From: Spirosoma aureum
GTDB lineage: Bacteria; Bacteroidota; Bacteroidia; Cytophagales; Spirosomataceae
Reading direction: 5' to 3'
Length of the DNA stretch: 64,000 bases
NCBI RefSeq assembly: GCF_011604685.1
Contig: NZ_CP050063.1
Coordinates: 6,737,001-6,801,000, forward strand
Shown here: positions 17,611 to 27,071 of the stretch, in pieces
Layout: each line of letters begins with the position of its first letter
Position numbering within the stretch: the stretch's first letter is position 1
Translations under genes and position numbers: made by a program
Notes under the pieces: generated by a model
What the model was told of the DNA's origin: nothing
Seen by the model: the letters and a program-made list of their open reading frames with translations, nothing else
Databases searched by the model: none

Positions 17611-18362
17611 AGCGATCTTCCGAAGCGGCATTTTTTTGTATTTAGTTTCTGGATTTGATATATCGGAACACGAAACTTTTGGCCCTACCCGATAGTCCTA
17701 GCCAACAGATAGATATACAAGTGGTCATCGAGTCATGACAAAATTCATATTATCTATTTGTTCTATAGAATTTATAGAATATAGTAGTGAATACCGATAT
17801 GGTGACTCATCAATAATTAGAATTTTCTGATTAAAGCGAAATCAGCCGAATAGAACGACTCAACAGGAAATGAGATTTGGGAAGCAGACAGTTCCGGGAA
17901 AATGAGAAAAGCAGCGTTTGGCGTGCGTAATCATGGAATGTAAATTTATAGTTCCTATCGAAGTAGGCAGGTTAGCACTATCGCCAACTGGCAAGTTGCT
18001 AAGGGTTCAAAGAGCCTGTCTCTCCCCCTTTCGGTATAAATCCACAGCTACTTTGCAGGTAGTAAGTGTAAGATCGCTCAAAGATAAAAGACTCGTTTCC
18101 AGAAAAGCAAACTTCTCCTATAGATTTTGTTATTTTTTTATTTTTCCAACTAGTAATGGCCTTCACTTTACGTAAGCCTGAAATCAGAAGGTACAAAAAC
18201 CGGCTATTCGTTGCCGGTGAATAAATCGTGTAGGTCGAACCGTTCGTTTGGCCCGCGCAATTTTGTTTACAGAAGCGATACAAATACAGATTTAAACCAT
18301 CCAGTAAATTAATCCAGCACATAGAGCAAGTCGTAAGGAGTGTGTTGTAGCATACCTTTTCG
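17611..18362. other. Long intergenic region without a recognisable gene
   Basis: This gap of about 750 bases lies between divergent genes. It is AT-rich around 17750-17830. A small hairpin (ACCGGC 18199-18204 / GCCGGT 18213-18218) is present. The frames at 17918-18175 and 17999-18379 have unconvincing composition. A tRNA-like 3' end near 18000-18028 has no matching 5' half. I see nothing else. Confidence 0.45.
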
Positions 18363-18370
18363 TATTTTTG
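18363..18370 (+). promoter_or_regulatory. TATTTTTG -7 promoter box of the GH3 operon
   Basis: It fits TAnnTTTG exactly and lies 27 bases before the ATG at 18398, giving a leader of about 20 bases. A TTG 15 bases upstream could be a weak -33 element. Confidence 0.45.
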
Positions 18371-18397
18371 ACCCTTCACGACCCAATTTTTTCGCTC

Positions 18398-21397
18398 ATG
18401 CCTTATTGTCGGCTCCTGATTATTACTTTCATCAACGTTATTTTTCTCACAAAGGCTTTTTCGCAGTCAACAACCCCTTCTTTCCTGCAACTTAATGCCA
18501 GTCAGAACCGCTGGGCCGACTCGGTCTTTGCAACGCTGACACCCGATGAACGCATCGGTCAGTTGATCATGGTTTCGGGCTACTCGAACCGAAAACCCGC
18601 CTATGAAGATTCGCTCGTCAATCTGGTTAGAACCTACAAGCTTGGCGGAGTAGTCATGTTTCAGGGAGGGCCAATCCGGCAGGCAAAACTCACCAATCGC
18701 TTACAGGCGCTTTCGACGGTGCCCCTTTTAATTGCGATGGACGCCGAGTGGGGTCTGGCCATGCGGTTGGATAGTACGGTTCGCTACCCCTATCAGATGA
18801 CCCTCGGAGCCATGCAGGGCAACGATTCACTCATCTATACCATGGGGGCCAATCTGGCGAAACAAGCCCGTCGGTTAGGTGTTCATGTCAACTTTGCCCC
18901 CTCGGTCGATGTCAATAATAATCCCAATAACCCGGTTATTAACTTTCGATCGTTTGGAGAAGATAAATATGCGGTTGCGCGCAAAGCCCTTGCCTATATG
19001 CGGGGCATGCAGGATAACCATCTGTTAACCAGCCTGAAACACTTCCCCGGCCATGGCGACACAGGTACCGATTCGCACTATGATTTACCCCTGATCAATA
19101 AAAGCCGGGCGCAACTCGACTCGCTGGAATTGTATCCGTTCAAACAGTTGATCAACGCCGGGGCTGCCGGTGTGATGATCGCTCACCTGAGCATCCCCTC
19201 CCTCGACACAACCCGTAACCGCCCCTCAACGCTTTCGCCCGCCATCGTCACCAACCTGCTCAAAAACGAACTGGGTTTTCAGGGATTGATTTTCTCAGAC
19301 GCGATGAACATGAAGGGCGTTACAAAATATTTCCCGTCTGGTCAGGCCGATGAGCTTGGTCTGGAAGCGGGCATGGATGTCCTGGAGTTTACCGAAGATG
19401 TTCCGGCGGCTCTGGCTCAGATTAAACAGGCAATAGCCACCGGTCGCATGACCCAGGAATCGCTGGACGCCCGCTGTCTGAAAGTGTTGCGCGCGAAGGC
19501 GTGGGTTGGTTTGAATCAATATAAACCCATTGTGCTCGATAATCTGGTCAGCGACCTGAATCCGGTTAGCGATGACCTGCTCAACCGCAAACTCACCGAA
19601 GCGAGCCTGACTGTTCTGAAAAATACCAATAACCTGTTGCCCCTGCAACGGCTGGATACATTACGGATTGCATCAGTAGCCATCGAAAGCGATAAGGTAA
19701 CGGCTTTTCAGAAAATGGCCGCCAACTACACACTGGTTGACCACTTCAATATTACCTCCAAAACCCCCGATTCGACACTGGCTCAGGTTCGGGATTCGCT
19801 CAAAAATTATAATCTGATTCTGGTCGATGTGCATCTGAATAACATTCGGCCTGCGGTCAAGTATGGCCTCCAGTCTAAAACCGCTGGTTTGGTCAGTGAG
19901 TTAGTGGCGACGGGCAAAGCCGTGGTTACAGTCTTTGGCAATGTTTATGCGCTCGATAAGTTGACCTTTCCGGCCGATACTGTTCTTGCTAGCCGCAACA
20001 TCGAGCAGGCTCGGGCCATTTTGATGCCCTATCAATTGACTACCTACGCCGAAGAACTCTCGGCCCAGTTGATTTTCGGCGCGATTGGTGCATCGGGCAA
20101 ACTCCCCGTAACGGTTAACCAACGCTTCCGTGTGGGCGATGGACTGGCGATCAAACCACTTGGCCGTCTGAAATACACGATTCCGGAAGAGGTTGGCATC
20201 GATAGCCGTTACCTGATGCAACAGGTTGATTCACTGGTTAATGTTGGGCTTGCCCAGAAAGCGTTTCCGGGCTGTGTGGTACAAATGGCTAAAGATGGCA
20301 AAGTTATTTTTCACAAAGCGTATGGTACACATACATACGATGCATCACTGGGTGCTGAGCCTAAGCCAACGCAGTTAGACGATCTGTTCGATATGGCATC
20401 CGTAACGAAAGTAAGTACCTCCACACCCGCCCTGATGAAGCTGGTCGATGAAGGTAAGTTCAACCTCGACGGTAAGATGGTCGATTACCTGCCCTGGCTC
20501 AAGAAATCGAATAAAGCCGATTTACGATGGCGCGATGTGCTGACTCATCAGGCCCGGTTGAAAGCCTGGATTGCTTTCTGGAAAGACACTAAAAATGAAG
20601 ATGATTCCTGGAAACCCAAAACGTTCAAAGCCGAGCGCTCCGGCCGCTATCCCATTGAAGTGACGGATAGCCTGTTTGAATTCAGGAAATACCCGAAAAC
20701 GATCTACCAGCAAATTAAAGATTCGCCACTGAACGAAAAGAAAGAGTATGTCTACTCTGACCTATCGTTCATTCTGTATCCACAGGTAGTGAAGCGAATA
20801 ACGAAAACGAATTTCGAAGATTACCTCAAAACAAATTTCTATCGGCCATTGGGCGCTACGACGCTAACCTACCATCCCAGAAATTTCTATTCGCTCAATC
20901 GCATTGCGCCGACTGAGTATGATTCATTGTTTCGCAAAACACTGATCTGGGGGCGCGTTCATGATGAAGGAGCTGCCATGCTCGACGGCCTGTCGGGCCA
21001 TGCGGGCTTATTCGGAACTGCAAATGACCTGATGAAATTAGTAGAGATGTATTTGCAGAAAGGCAATTATGCGGGTCAGCAATTTATTTCAACCAAAACG
21101 ATGAATGAATTTACCCGTTATCAGTTCCCTGAACTGGGCAATCGGCGCGGACTTGGGTTCGATAAACCATCGTTCAAATACTCTGGTAATGCCCCCCAAT
21201 CGGCCACTAAGGACAGTTTTGGGCATTCAGGCTTTACGGGTACGTTCATTTGGGTTGAACCGGCCTACAATCTGGCCTACGTTTTCCTGTCGAATCGCGT
21301 CTATCCGACCCGCAACAATAATCGAATTAGCGAGTTGAACACGCGAACCAACGTGGTTGAAGCGTTATATCGGGCGGTTAAACGTGGCATTCAATGA
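18398..21397 (+). CDS. GH3 beta-N-acetylhexosaminidase fused to a beta-lactamase-fold serine hydrolase
   Basis: This exported protein of 999 residues has a signal peptide ending near KAFSQ. Residues about 30-580 are a glycoside hydrolase family 3 module of the NagZ type: the His/Asp dyad motif KHFPGHGDTGTDSH begins near 214, and the nucleophile Asp is D301 in IFSDAMNM. From about 595 a class C beta-lactamase/penicillin-binding fold follows, with SVTK (the SxxK nucleophile motif), a YSD in place of YxN, and HSGFTGT near the end. NagZ-type GH3 enzymes remove N-acetylglucosamine from muropeptides, and the second domain is usually an esterase or peptidase. Joined in one protein they suggest peptidoglycan turnover in the periplasm. 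The first in-frame codon upstream is a TTG, so the ATG at 18398 is chosen. Its stop overlaps the DinB start by four bases. Confidence 0.9.
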   Translation: MPYCRLLIITFINVIFLTKAFSQSTTPSFLQLNASQNRWADSVFATLTPDERIGQLIMVSGYSNRKPAYEDSLVNLVRTYKLGGVVMFQGGPIRQAKLTNRLQALSTVPLLIAMDAEWGLAMRLDSTVRYPYQMTLGAMQGNDSLIYTMGANLAKQARRLGVHVNFAPSVDVNNNPNNPVINFRSFGEDKYAVARKALAYMRGMQDNHLLTSLKHFPGHGDTGTDSHYDLPLINKSRAQLDSLELYPFKQLINAGAAGVMIAHLSIPSLDTTRNRPSTLSPAIVTNLLKNELGFQGLIFSDAMNMKGVTKYFPSGQADELGLEAGMDVLEFTEDVPAALAQIKQAIATGRMTQESLDARCLKVLRAKAWVGLNQYKPIVLDNLVSDLNPVSDDLLNRKLTEASLTVLKNTNNLLPLQRLDTLRIASVAIESDKVTAFQKMAANYTLVDHFNITSKTPDSTLAQVRDSLKNYNLILVDVHLNNIRPAVKYGLQSKTAGLVSELVATGKAVVTVFGNVYALDKLTFPADTVLASRNIEQARAILMPYQLTTYAEELSAQLIFGAIGASGKLPVTVNQRFRVGDGLAIKPLGRLKYTIPEEVGIDSRYLMQQVDSLVNVGLAQKAFPGCVVQMAKDGKVIFHKAYGTHTYDASLGAEPKPTQLDDLFDMASVTKVSTSTPALMKLVDEGKFNLDGKMVDYLPWLKKSNKADLRWRDVLTHQARLKAWIAFWKDTKNEDDSWKPKTFKAERSGRYPIEVTDSLFEFRKYPKTIYQQIKDSPLNEKKEYVYSDLSFILYPQVVKRITKTNFEDYLKTNFYRPLGATTLTYHPRNFYSLNRIAPTEYDSLFRKTLIWGRVHDEGAAMLDGLSGHAGLFGTANDLMKLVEMYLQKGNYAGQQFISTKTMNEFTRYQFPELGNRRGLGFDKPSFKYSGNAPQSATKDSFGHSGFTGTFIWVEPAYNLAYVFLSNRVYPTRNNNRISELNTRTNVVEALYRAVKRGIQ

Positions 21398-21849
21398 AAA
21401 ACTACCTGATCCACTTACTGAACTACGAGCTCTGGGCGAACCAACGTGTCATTGAAGCGATAGAAGGTATTGACAATCCACCAGCGCGGGCACTTGCCGT
21501 GATGGGGCACATTTTATCCGCGCAACAGGTCTGGTTTGGCCGAGTGACAAAAGAGACGACATTTGTTTCCATCTGGGAGGATATTCCGGTAAGCTGGATG
21601 GGCGAAACCGCCGAGCGTCAACATCGAAAAATAGTCAGTTATATCAACGCTCTTGCCGAACCGGAATTGTTACAATCTTTTGATTACGTTACGTCTAAAG
21701 ACCAACCATTTCAAAGCACCCTGATCGACATTGTGACGCACATGAGCCATCATGCGGCTTATCACCGGGGACAGGTAGTGCAACTCATACGCCCGATGTT
21801 GAAGGAAGCGCCCATCACAGACTTCATTGTCTGGGTCAGGGAAGAGTAG
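21394..21849 (+). CDS. DinB/YfiT-family metal-binding protein
   Basis: This 151-residue four-helix-bundle protein has the three metal-binding His of the DinB superfamily: H39 (MGHILSAQQVW), H119 and H123 (SHHAAYHRGQV). Members include thiol-dependent transferases (bacillithiol or mycothiol S-transferases) and many proteins of unknown function; the name comes from DNA-damage-inducible genes in Bacillus. It overlaps the GH3 stop codon as ATGA, so translation is probably coupled, and the methyltransferase follows after 26 bases. Function within the operon is not evident. Confidence 0.85.
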   Translation: MKNYLIHLLNYELWANQRVIEAIEGIDNPPARALAVMGHILSAQQVWFGRVTKETTFVSIWEDIPVSWMGETAERQHRKIVSYINALAEPELLQSFDYVTSKDQPFQSTLIDIVTHMSHHAAYHRGQVVQLIRPMLKEAPITDFIVWVREE

Positions 21850-21875
21850 CTGCCAGAAGTTTTGAGAGTCGTTTT

Positions 21876-22496
21876 ATGGGAATGAAAACGCCAAAAGACA
21901 TCGTTCGGGAGGGTTATGATCGATTGGCCGGCGCTTATCGTAAACACTATCAATCGGATCACGAAACGAACTACCCGAATTGGTTAGCCAGTTTAGCTCT
22001 GCTCTTACCACCAGCCAGTAAAGTGCTGGAACTGGGGTGCGCCGATGGGCTACCAACTGCCCACATTCTTAGCCAGCAATTCGATTATCTGGGCATTGAT
22101 CTGTCGCCTGTGCAAATTAAGCTAGCCCGGCAGAACGTTCCGGCGGCTCAGTTTGCCGTAGCCGACATGACAGCACTCTCGTTTCCGGATCAGACGTTCA
22201 GTGGTATCGTGGCGCTCTATTCAATTATTCACATTCCGCTACCAGAACAGCCAGCCTTACTAAAATCGTTGTATAACTGGCTTAAACCCAATGGCTATTT
22301 GCTCTGTAGCGTTGGAACGGACGAATGGACAGGCACTGACGAAAACTGGATAGCACCCGGTGCATCAATGTATTGGAGCCATACGGATGCCAGCACTTAT
22401 TTATCCTGGTTTTCAGCAATGGGCTTTACAGTTGTGCACAGCGATTTTATTCCAGAAGGCAACTCAGGCCATACCTTGTTTTTGCTGAGAAAGTAA
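21876..22496 (+). CDS. Class I SAM-dependent methyltransferase
   Basis: This 206-residue protein has a Rossmann-type methyltransferase core. Motif I is VLELGCADGLPT, followed by YLGIDLSPVQIKLARQN and AVADMTALSFPDQTFSGIVALYSIIHIP, as in the methyltransferase 11/25 domain. The C-terminal part (YWSHTDASTYLSWFSAMGF, then GHTLFLLRK) is typical of small-molecule or protein methyltransferases. It is the third gene of the GH3-DinB run, with a 26-base gap. The substrate cannot be inferred. A second ATG two codons in is an equally possible start. Confidence 0.85.
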   Translation: MGMKTPKDIVREGYDRLAGAYRKHYQSDHETNYPNWLASLALLLPPASKVLELGCADGLPTAHILSQQFDYLGIDLSPVQIKLARQNVPAAQFAVADMTALSFPDQTFSGIVALYSIIHIPLPEQPALLKSLYNWLKPNGYLLCSVGTDEWTGTDENWIAPGASMYWSHTDASTYLSWFSAMGFTVVHSDFIPEGNSGHTLFLLRK

Positions 22497-22673
22497 CGGG
22501 AATAGACATTGATTTATCTACCCAGACAACGCTGCCTGTAGAATACTGCTATGCGTTCCACTTCTGACAACGAGGAAAAACCGGCAACCTTCACCGACTA
22601 CCGCATTCCTGCACATATGCCGACTTTGCTGCTACAGATTCCACTCCTCAACGCATGTATCAGATTGTAATAA

Positions 22674-22709
22674 TACAAAAAAAGAGACGCAAGTTGATTG
22701 CGTCTCTTT
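22674..22709 (-). terminator. Rho-independent terminator of purF
   Basis: On the minus strand a perfect 12-base-pair stem (arms 22698-22709 and 22681-22692, loop TCAAC) runs into seven T. It lies 21 bases beyond the purF stop codon. Confidence 0.85.
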
Positions 22710-22730
22710 CAGTTACTAATCAGTTACAAG

Positions 22731-24623
22731 TTAGTAGGCCCGCACTAAACGACCTTCCATGAAGTTTACAAATGCTTTATTCACTACGTTGTTACCGCCG
22801 GGTGTAGGATAATCGCCCGTAAAATACCAGTCGCCGGAATGATTGGGGCAGGCACGGTGCAGGTTTTCTACGGTTTGATAAACAACCGCTACTTCTGCAT
22901 TCAGATCAGCAGGTGTAACGATCTGGGCCACCTTCCGCGACAATTCTTCATGGGTGAATGGCTCAAAAATTGCCTTCACGTAATTCTGCTGCGACGAATT
23001 ACCCGACTCAATGGCTGCTACACTCTGCGCATACACTTCATCGACAATGTAGTCCTGTCCACGTTCGCGGAGCAGTTCAAGAGCGGCCCGAAAACCGACA
23101 AACTCTTTAAATTTCGACATGTCGATACCATAACAATCCGGGAAACGAATCTGCGGGGCCGACGACACAATGATGATCTTTTTAGGGCCAAGCCGATCGA
23201 GCATGCGCAGGATACTTTTCTCCAGCGTCGTACCCCGAACAATAGAGTCATCGACAACGACAACGTTATCTTTCCCCTTCTTAATGACTTCAAACGTAGT
23301 GTCGTACACATGCGACACCATGTCATCGCGTTGAGAATCTTCGGCAATGAACGTTCGCATTTTCACGTCCTTGGAAACCAGTTTCTCAACTCTGGGCCGG
23401 AATGAAAGCACCCGATCCAGTTCTTCCTCGAACAGAATCCCCTCCATAATGGCTTTTTTGCGCTGTTTATAGAGGTATTCTTCCAGTCCTTCGACCATTC
23501 CAAAGAATGCTGTTTCGGCCGTATTCGGGATGTAGGAGAAAACTGTATTTTCGAGGTCGTAATCGATCTCTTTCAGAATCTGCGGAACGAGGAGCTTACC
23601 TAATGTTTTGCGCTCGTTGTAGATATCGGGATCGGTGGCGCGGGAGAAATAAATGCGTTCGAAACTGCAGGACCGCTTTTCGATCGGCTTTACAAACTGG
23701 AGTTCGTTGTATTCGCCGTATTTGTCAATAATGAGCGCGTGGCCCGGCTGTACTTCTTTAATTTCGCTGTATTCGGCGTTGAAAGCGGTTTTGATGGCGG
23801 GCTTTTCGGAGGCTACCACCACCACTTCATCGTCGGCATAATAATAAGCAGGCCGAATACCGGCGGGATCCCGGGCAACGAATGCGGCTCCAAAACCGGT
23901 CATACCGACCATTGCATATCCTCCGTCGAAATCACGGCACGAGCGGTGCAGAACGCGCTGAAGATCAAGATTATCTTCGATAATGTCCGACAGATCGGGG
24001 TTTTCGTAGATGCCTTTAAACCGGTCGAAAACGCGCTGGTTTTCTTCATCCAGAAAGTGACCGATTTTTTCCATTACCGTAACGGTATCAACCTTATCCT
24101 TCGGATGCTGGCCAAGCGAAACGAGTTTATCAAACAGGCTTTCGACATTGGTCATGTTAAAATTCCCTGCCATGACCAGGTTCCGGCTCCGCCAGTTGCT
24201 CTGCCGAAGCATAGGATGGCAGTTTTCAATTTCGTTAGCTCCGTGGGTGCCGTATCGGAGGTGTCCCATCCAGACTTCGCCCGTAAACGCGATATTTTCC
24301 TGGAGCCATTTGGCGTCTTTTGCTTTTTCCCGATTGCCTTTCAGGGCTTTACGGAATTTCTTGTTTACCTTCTCAAAGATGTCAGTTACAGGTCGCTGGT
24401 CAACGGATCGGTAGCGGCTAATGTAGCGGTGACCGGGTGGTACGTCGATCTTGATGTTGGCAATACCGGCTCCATCCTGGCCCCGGTTGACCTGCTTTTC
24501 CATCAGCAGATACAGTTTGTTTGCGCCGTAGAGAGCCGTACCGTATTTATCGATGTAATACTGATACGGTTTGCGGAGTCGAATAAGGGCAATTCCGCAC
24601 TCGTGTTTAATAGCGTCGCTCAT
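22731..24623 (-). CDS. purF: Amidophosphoribosyltransferase, long Bacteroidota form
   Basis: This 630-residue enzyme catalyses the first committed step of purine synthesis, converting PRPP and glutamine to phosphoribosylamine. The ATG at 24623 gives MSDAIKHEC, so the nucleophilic Cys of the glutaminase domain is C9 behind a short propeptide that would be removed. Further glutaminase features are MGHLRYGTHGANE, GNFNMTN and DFDGGYAMVG. The PRPP-binding loop is VVVVDDSIVRGTT in the C-terminal half. Typical PurF is about 470-505 residues; this protein has Lys-rich insertions and a longer tail, as in the large paralogue found in Bacteroidota. A longer frame to 24728 lacks conserved sequence and is rejected. 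Confidence 0.88.
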   Translation of the reverse strand: MSDAIKHECGIALIRLRKPYQYYIDKYGTALYGANKLYLLMEKQVNRGQDGAGIANIKIDVPPGHRYISRYRSVDQRPVTDIFEKVNKKFRKALKGNREKAKDAKWLQENIAFTGEVWMGHLRYGTHGANEIENCHPMLRQSNWRSRNLVMAGNFNMTNVESLFDKLVSLGQHPKDKVDTVTVMEKIGHFLDEENQRVFDRFKGIYENPDLSDIIEDNLDLQRVLHRSCRDFDGGYAMVGMTGFGAAFVARDPAGIRPAYYYADDEVVVVASEKPAIKTAFNAEYSEIKEVQPGHALIIDKYGEYNELQFVKPIEKRSCSFERIYFSRATDPDIYNERKTLGKLLVPQILKEIDYDLENTVFSYIPNTAETAFFGMVEGLEEYLYKQRKKAIMEGILFEEELDRVLSFRPRVEKLVSKDVKMRTFIAEDSQRDDMVSHVYDTTFEVIKKGKDNVVVVDDSIVRGTTLEKSILRMLDRLGPKKIIIVSSAPQIRFPDCYGIDMSKFKEFVGFRAALELLRERGQDYIVDEVYAQSVAAIESGNSSQQNYVKAIFEPFTHEELSRKVAQIVTPADLNAEVAVVYQTVENLHRACPNHSGDWYFTGDYPTPGGNNVVNKAFVNFMEGRLVRAY

Positions 24624-24725
24624 AACAAGGACCGTTGTACCGGCAAAAATCGCCGAGGCAATTGAGTATTGGTTGATGAAAAGGTAACGGACTACTGGCG
24701 GGTTTCGTTCGACAATAGCCTTGAA

Positions 24726-24733
24726 CAAATATA
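24726..24733 (-). promoter_or_regulatory. TATATTTG -7 promoter box of purF
   Basis: On the minus strand this matches TAnnTTTG exactly. It would give a purF leader of roughly 100 bases. No convincing -33 box at normal spacing. Confidence 0.45.
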
Positions 24734-24790
24734 GAAAAAGATATAAGAAGGGGAACGGACAAAGCGAATATCGACCAAAAGAAAGATTCT

Positions 24791-25360
24791 TTACTGTACC
24801 TGACCTTCGACCAGAAACTCGTTTTTATCGAAATAAGGCAGCTTTTGATAGCCCGATAATTTATAGTGCTGTACGCGCCATAGCTGCCCTCCAGCCGGAC
24901 CACTTTCGAGCAATAAATGCCGTTCCGACGAATATAGTGGGTTATCGGTCTGCAAAACAGCTTCGATTAACCGGGGCTGGTGTGTCACAGAATCCAGACG
25001 CACTTTTAATGATCGTACGGTCAGGCGCTCCTCCGAATTTTTCAGCGTGTACTGGTAAGTGAGCGAATCGGGCCGAACAATCTGATAGCTACTTCGGAGA
25101 GCAGGCTTGTTTATATCAGCCTGGGTAAATAATTCAAGTTCGCGGCTCCAGTTAACATCGTTCTTGTTCTCCTGGCTCTGCTTTTTATTGACAGCCACCG
25201 TTTTATGAACGAGTGGTTTTTTAGCCGAAAGTTCGGCGATCTGACGTTTGACGAAGCCTAAAACGTCGTAATACACTATCGGCTGATTCTGTTGAACAGA
25301 GTCGGTACAACTGCTGGTCAGTAGAGTCAACAACAGGCAACAAGAATAAACGAAACGCAT
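24791..25360 (-). CDS. Putative lipoprotein of unknown function
   Basis: This 189-residue protein has a lipoprotein signal peptide, MRFVYSCCLLLTLLTSSC, with a lipobox-like LTSSC. The mature part has a helical segment (VLGFVKRQIAELSAKKPLVHKTVAV) followed by beta strands with YQYTLKNSEERLTVRSLKVRLDS and RHLLLESGPAGGQLWRVQHYKL. This pattern recurs in hypothetical Cytophagales lipoproteins, but I cannot name a family. It lies just upstream of purF on the same strand (168 bases) with purF's own promoter between, so it is probably a separate unit. It is divergent from the dihydrolipoyl dehydrogenase gene. Confidence 0.7.
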   Translation of the reverse strand: MRFVYSCCLLLTLLTSSCTDSVQQNQPIVYYDVLGFVKRQIAELSAKKPLVHKTVAVNKKQSQENKNDVNWSRELELFTQADINKPALRSSYQIVRPDSLTYQYTLKNSEERLTVRSLKVRLDSVTHQPRLIEAVLQTDNPLYSSERHLLLESGPAGGQLWRVQHYKLSGYQKLPYFDKNEFLVEGQVQ

Positions 25361-25577
25361 AAATCTATACTAAACGGCACCGGATGGGGAGCACCTTATC
25401 GCATCCTCAACACCTTTTTTTGCAAAACGGTTTGGGTAATCAAATTCTGAACCAAATTTGCAGTCATAATGCTTTACTTATAGATGTTGGATAGCAGATT
25501 TTAGGCATTGGATGCTTTCGTTTTAAGTCAACTGTCTATTGTCTATCATCCAGTATTCAGACATAACAATCATCTTC

Positions 25578-26978
25578 ATGGAATACGATGTTATTATCAT
25601 TGGTTCGGGGCCAGGCGGCTATACAGGTGCAATTCGTTGTGCTCAACTCGGACTCAAAACAGCCATTATCGAAAAATACCCCTCGCTGGGTGGCACCTGT
25701 CTAAATGTTGGTTGCATTCCGTCGAAAGCGCTCCTCGACTCGTCGGAACACTTTTATAATGCAGCCCATACATTTACCGAACACGGCATTAAGTTGTCGG
25801 ATTTACAGGTCGATCTGGGACAAATGATTAAGCGCAAGCAGGAAGTTGTTGATGCGACGACCAAAGGCATCAACTTTCTGATGAAGAAAAATAAAATCGA
25901 CGAAATTCATGGCGTTGGTTCGTTTGTTGATCCCCATACGGTGAAAATCGTCAAAGCCGATGGTTCTGAACAGGTCATCAAAGGAAAGAATATTGTGATC
26001 GCTACGGGATCGAAACCCATGTCGTTCCCATCGATGCCCATCGATAAAAAACGCGTCATTACGTCAACCGAAGCGCTGACCCTACAGGAAGTACCCAAGC
26101 ATCTGATCGTGATTGGTGCAGGGGTGATCGGTGCTGAATTAGGATCGGTCTGGGCACGACTTGGCGCCAAAGTATCGTTCGTTGAGTTTGCCGACTCCAT
26201 GATTCCAACCATGGATAAAACACTCGGCAAAGAACTCCAGAAAGTAGTCAAAAAACTCGGTGCCGATTTCTACTTCAGCCACAAAGTCACGAAAGTGGAA
26301 AACACGGGCGACGAAGTCGTTCTCAGCATTGATACTCCTAAAGGTGAACAGATTACACTAACCGGCGATTACTGCCTGGTTTCGGTTGGACGGCGCCCTT
26401 ATACCGATGGTCTGAACCTGGAAGCGGCTGGCCTGAAAGCTGACAATCGGGGGCGGGTAGAAGTAGACGACCACCTGCGCACGAGTGTTCCGCACATTTA
26501 TGCACTTGGCGATGTCATTCGCGGAGCAATGCTGGCCCATAAAGCCGAGGAAGAAGGTACATTCATTGCCGAAACCATTGTCGGTCAGAAACCCCACATC
26601 CATTATCGTTTGATTCCCGGCGTGGTCTATACCTGGCCTGAAGTGGCTTCCGTTGGCTATACGGAAGAAGAAGTAAAACAGGAAGGTATTCCTTATAAAG
26701 TGGGTTCATTCCCGTTCAAAGCGTTGGGCCGCGCGCGGGCCAGTATGGACGTCGACGGGCTGGTGAAAGTACTTGCCCACAAAGAAACCGACGAAATCCT
26801 GGGTGTTCACATGATTGGTGCCCGTGCCGCCGATATGATTGCTGAAGCGGTTACGGCCATGGAATTCCGGGCCTCAGCCGAAGACGTATCCCGCATGTCG
26901 CACGCTCACCCGACCTATACCGAAGCGTTTAAAGAAGCCTGCCTTGCCGCTACCGACAACCGGGCCATTAATATGTGA
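25578..26978 (+). CDS. lpdA: Dihydrolipoyl dehydrogenase (E3)
   Basis: This 466-residue flavoprotein disulfide reductase regenerates lipoamide for 2-oxo-acid dehydrogenase complexes. FAD binding is shown by DVIIIGSGPGGYTGA at the N terminus, and the redox-active pair is C41 and C46 in GGTCLNVGCIPSK. The NAD site is VIGAGVIGAELGSVWARLG, and the dimer-interface His/Glu pair is in HAHPTYTEAF near the end. The ATG at 25578 places the FAD motif at the start as expected; the longer frame adds 13 residues. It is the likely E3 partner of the sucA/sucB genes at 40-44 kb and may also serve pyruvate dehydrogenase. Confidence 0.93.
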   Translation: MEYDVIIIGSGPGGYTGAIRCAQLGLKTAIIEKYPSLGGTCLNVGCIPSKALLDSSEHFYNAAHTFTEHGIKLSDLQVDLGQMIKRKQEVVDATTKGINFLMKKNKIDEIHGVGSFVDPHTVKIVKADGSEQVIKGKNIVIATGSKPMSFPSMPIDKKRVITSTEALTLQEVPKHLIVIGAGVIGAELGSVWARLGAKVSFVEFADSMIPTMDKTLGKELQKVVKKLGADFYFSHKVTKVENTGDEVVLSIDTPKGEQITLTGDYCLVSVGRRPYTDGLNLEAAGLKADNRGRVEVDDHLRTSVPHIYALGDVIRGAMLAHKAEEEGTFIAETIVGQKPHIHYRLIPGVVYTWPEVASVGYTEEEVKQEGIPYKVGSFPFKALGRARASMDVDGLVKVLAHKETDEILGVHMIGARAADMIAEAVTAMEFRASAEDVSRMSHAHPTYTEAFKEACLAATDNRAINM

Positions 26979-27003
26979 TGCGTTAAGCGAACGAAGGAAA
27001 CAC

Positions 27004-27034
27004 GCCCGGTTGCTGGAAAGCGGCCGGGCTTTTC
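27004..27034 (+). terminator. Terminator of the dihydrolipoyl dehydrogenase gene
   Basis: GCCCGGTTGCT (27004-27014) pairs with AGCGGCCGGGC (27019-27029) with two G-U pairs, closed by a GGAA loop and followed by TTTT. It lies 25 bases after the stop. Confidence 0.7.
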
Positions 27035-27071
27035 TGTATATTGCTCCCTTAACCAATACAACCGCCCAGCC

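Noticed and set aside
18000..18030. tRNA-like 3' half (GGGTTCAAA followed by CTGTCTCTCCC)
   Set aside because: The T stem does not pair properly and no matching acceptor or anticodon arm lies upstream, so it is not a tRNA; an attachment-site remnant is possible but unsupported.
17999..18379. 126-residue minus-strand frame
   Set aside because: Rich in Cys, Tyr and Lys in no recognisable pattern, and no usable start context; likely chance in AT-rich spacer.
23739..24665. 308-residue plus-strand frame opposite purF
   Set aside because: It is the antisense shadow of a strongly conserved gene, with no recognisable domain.
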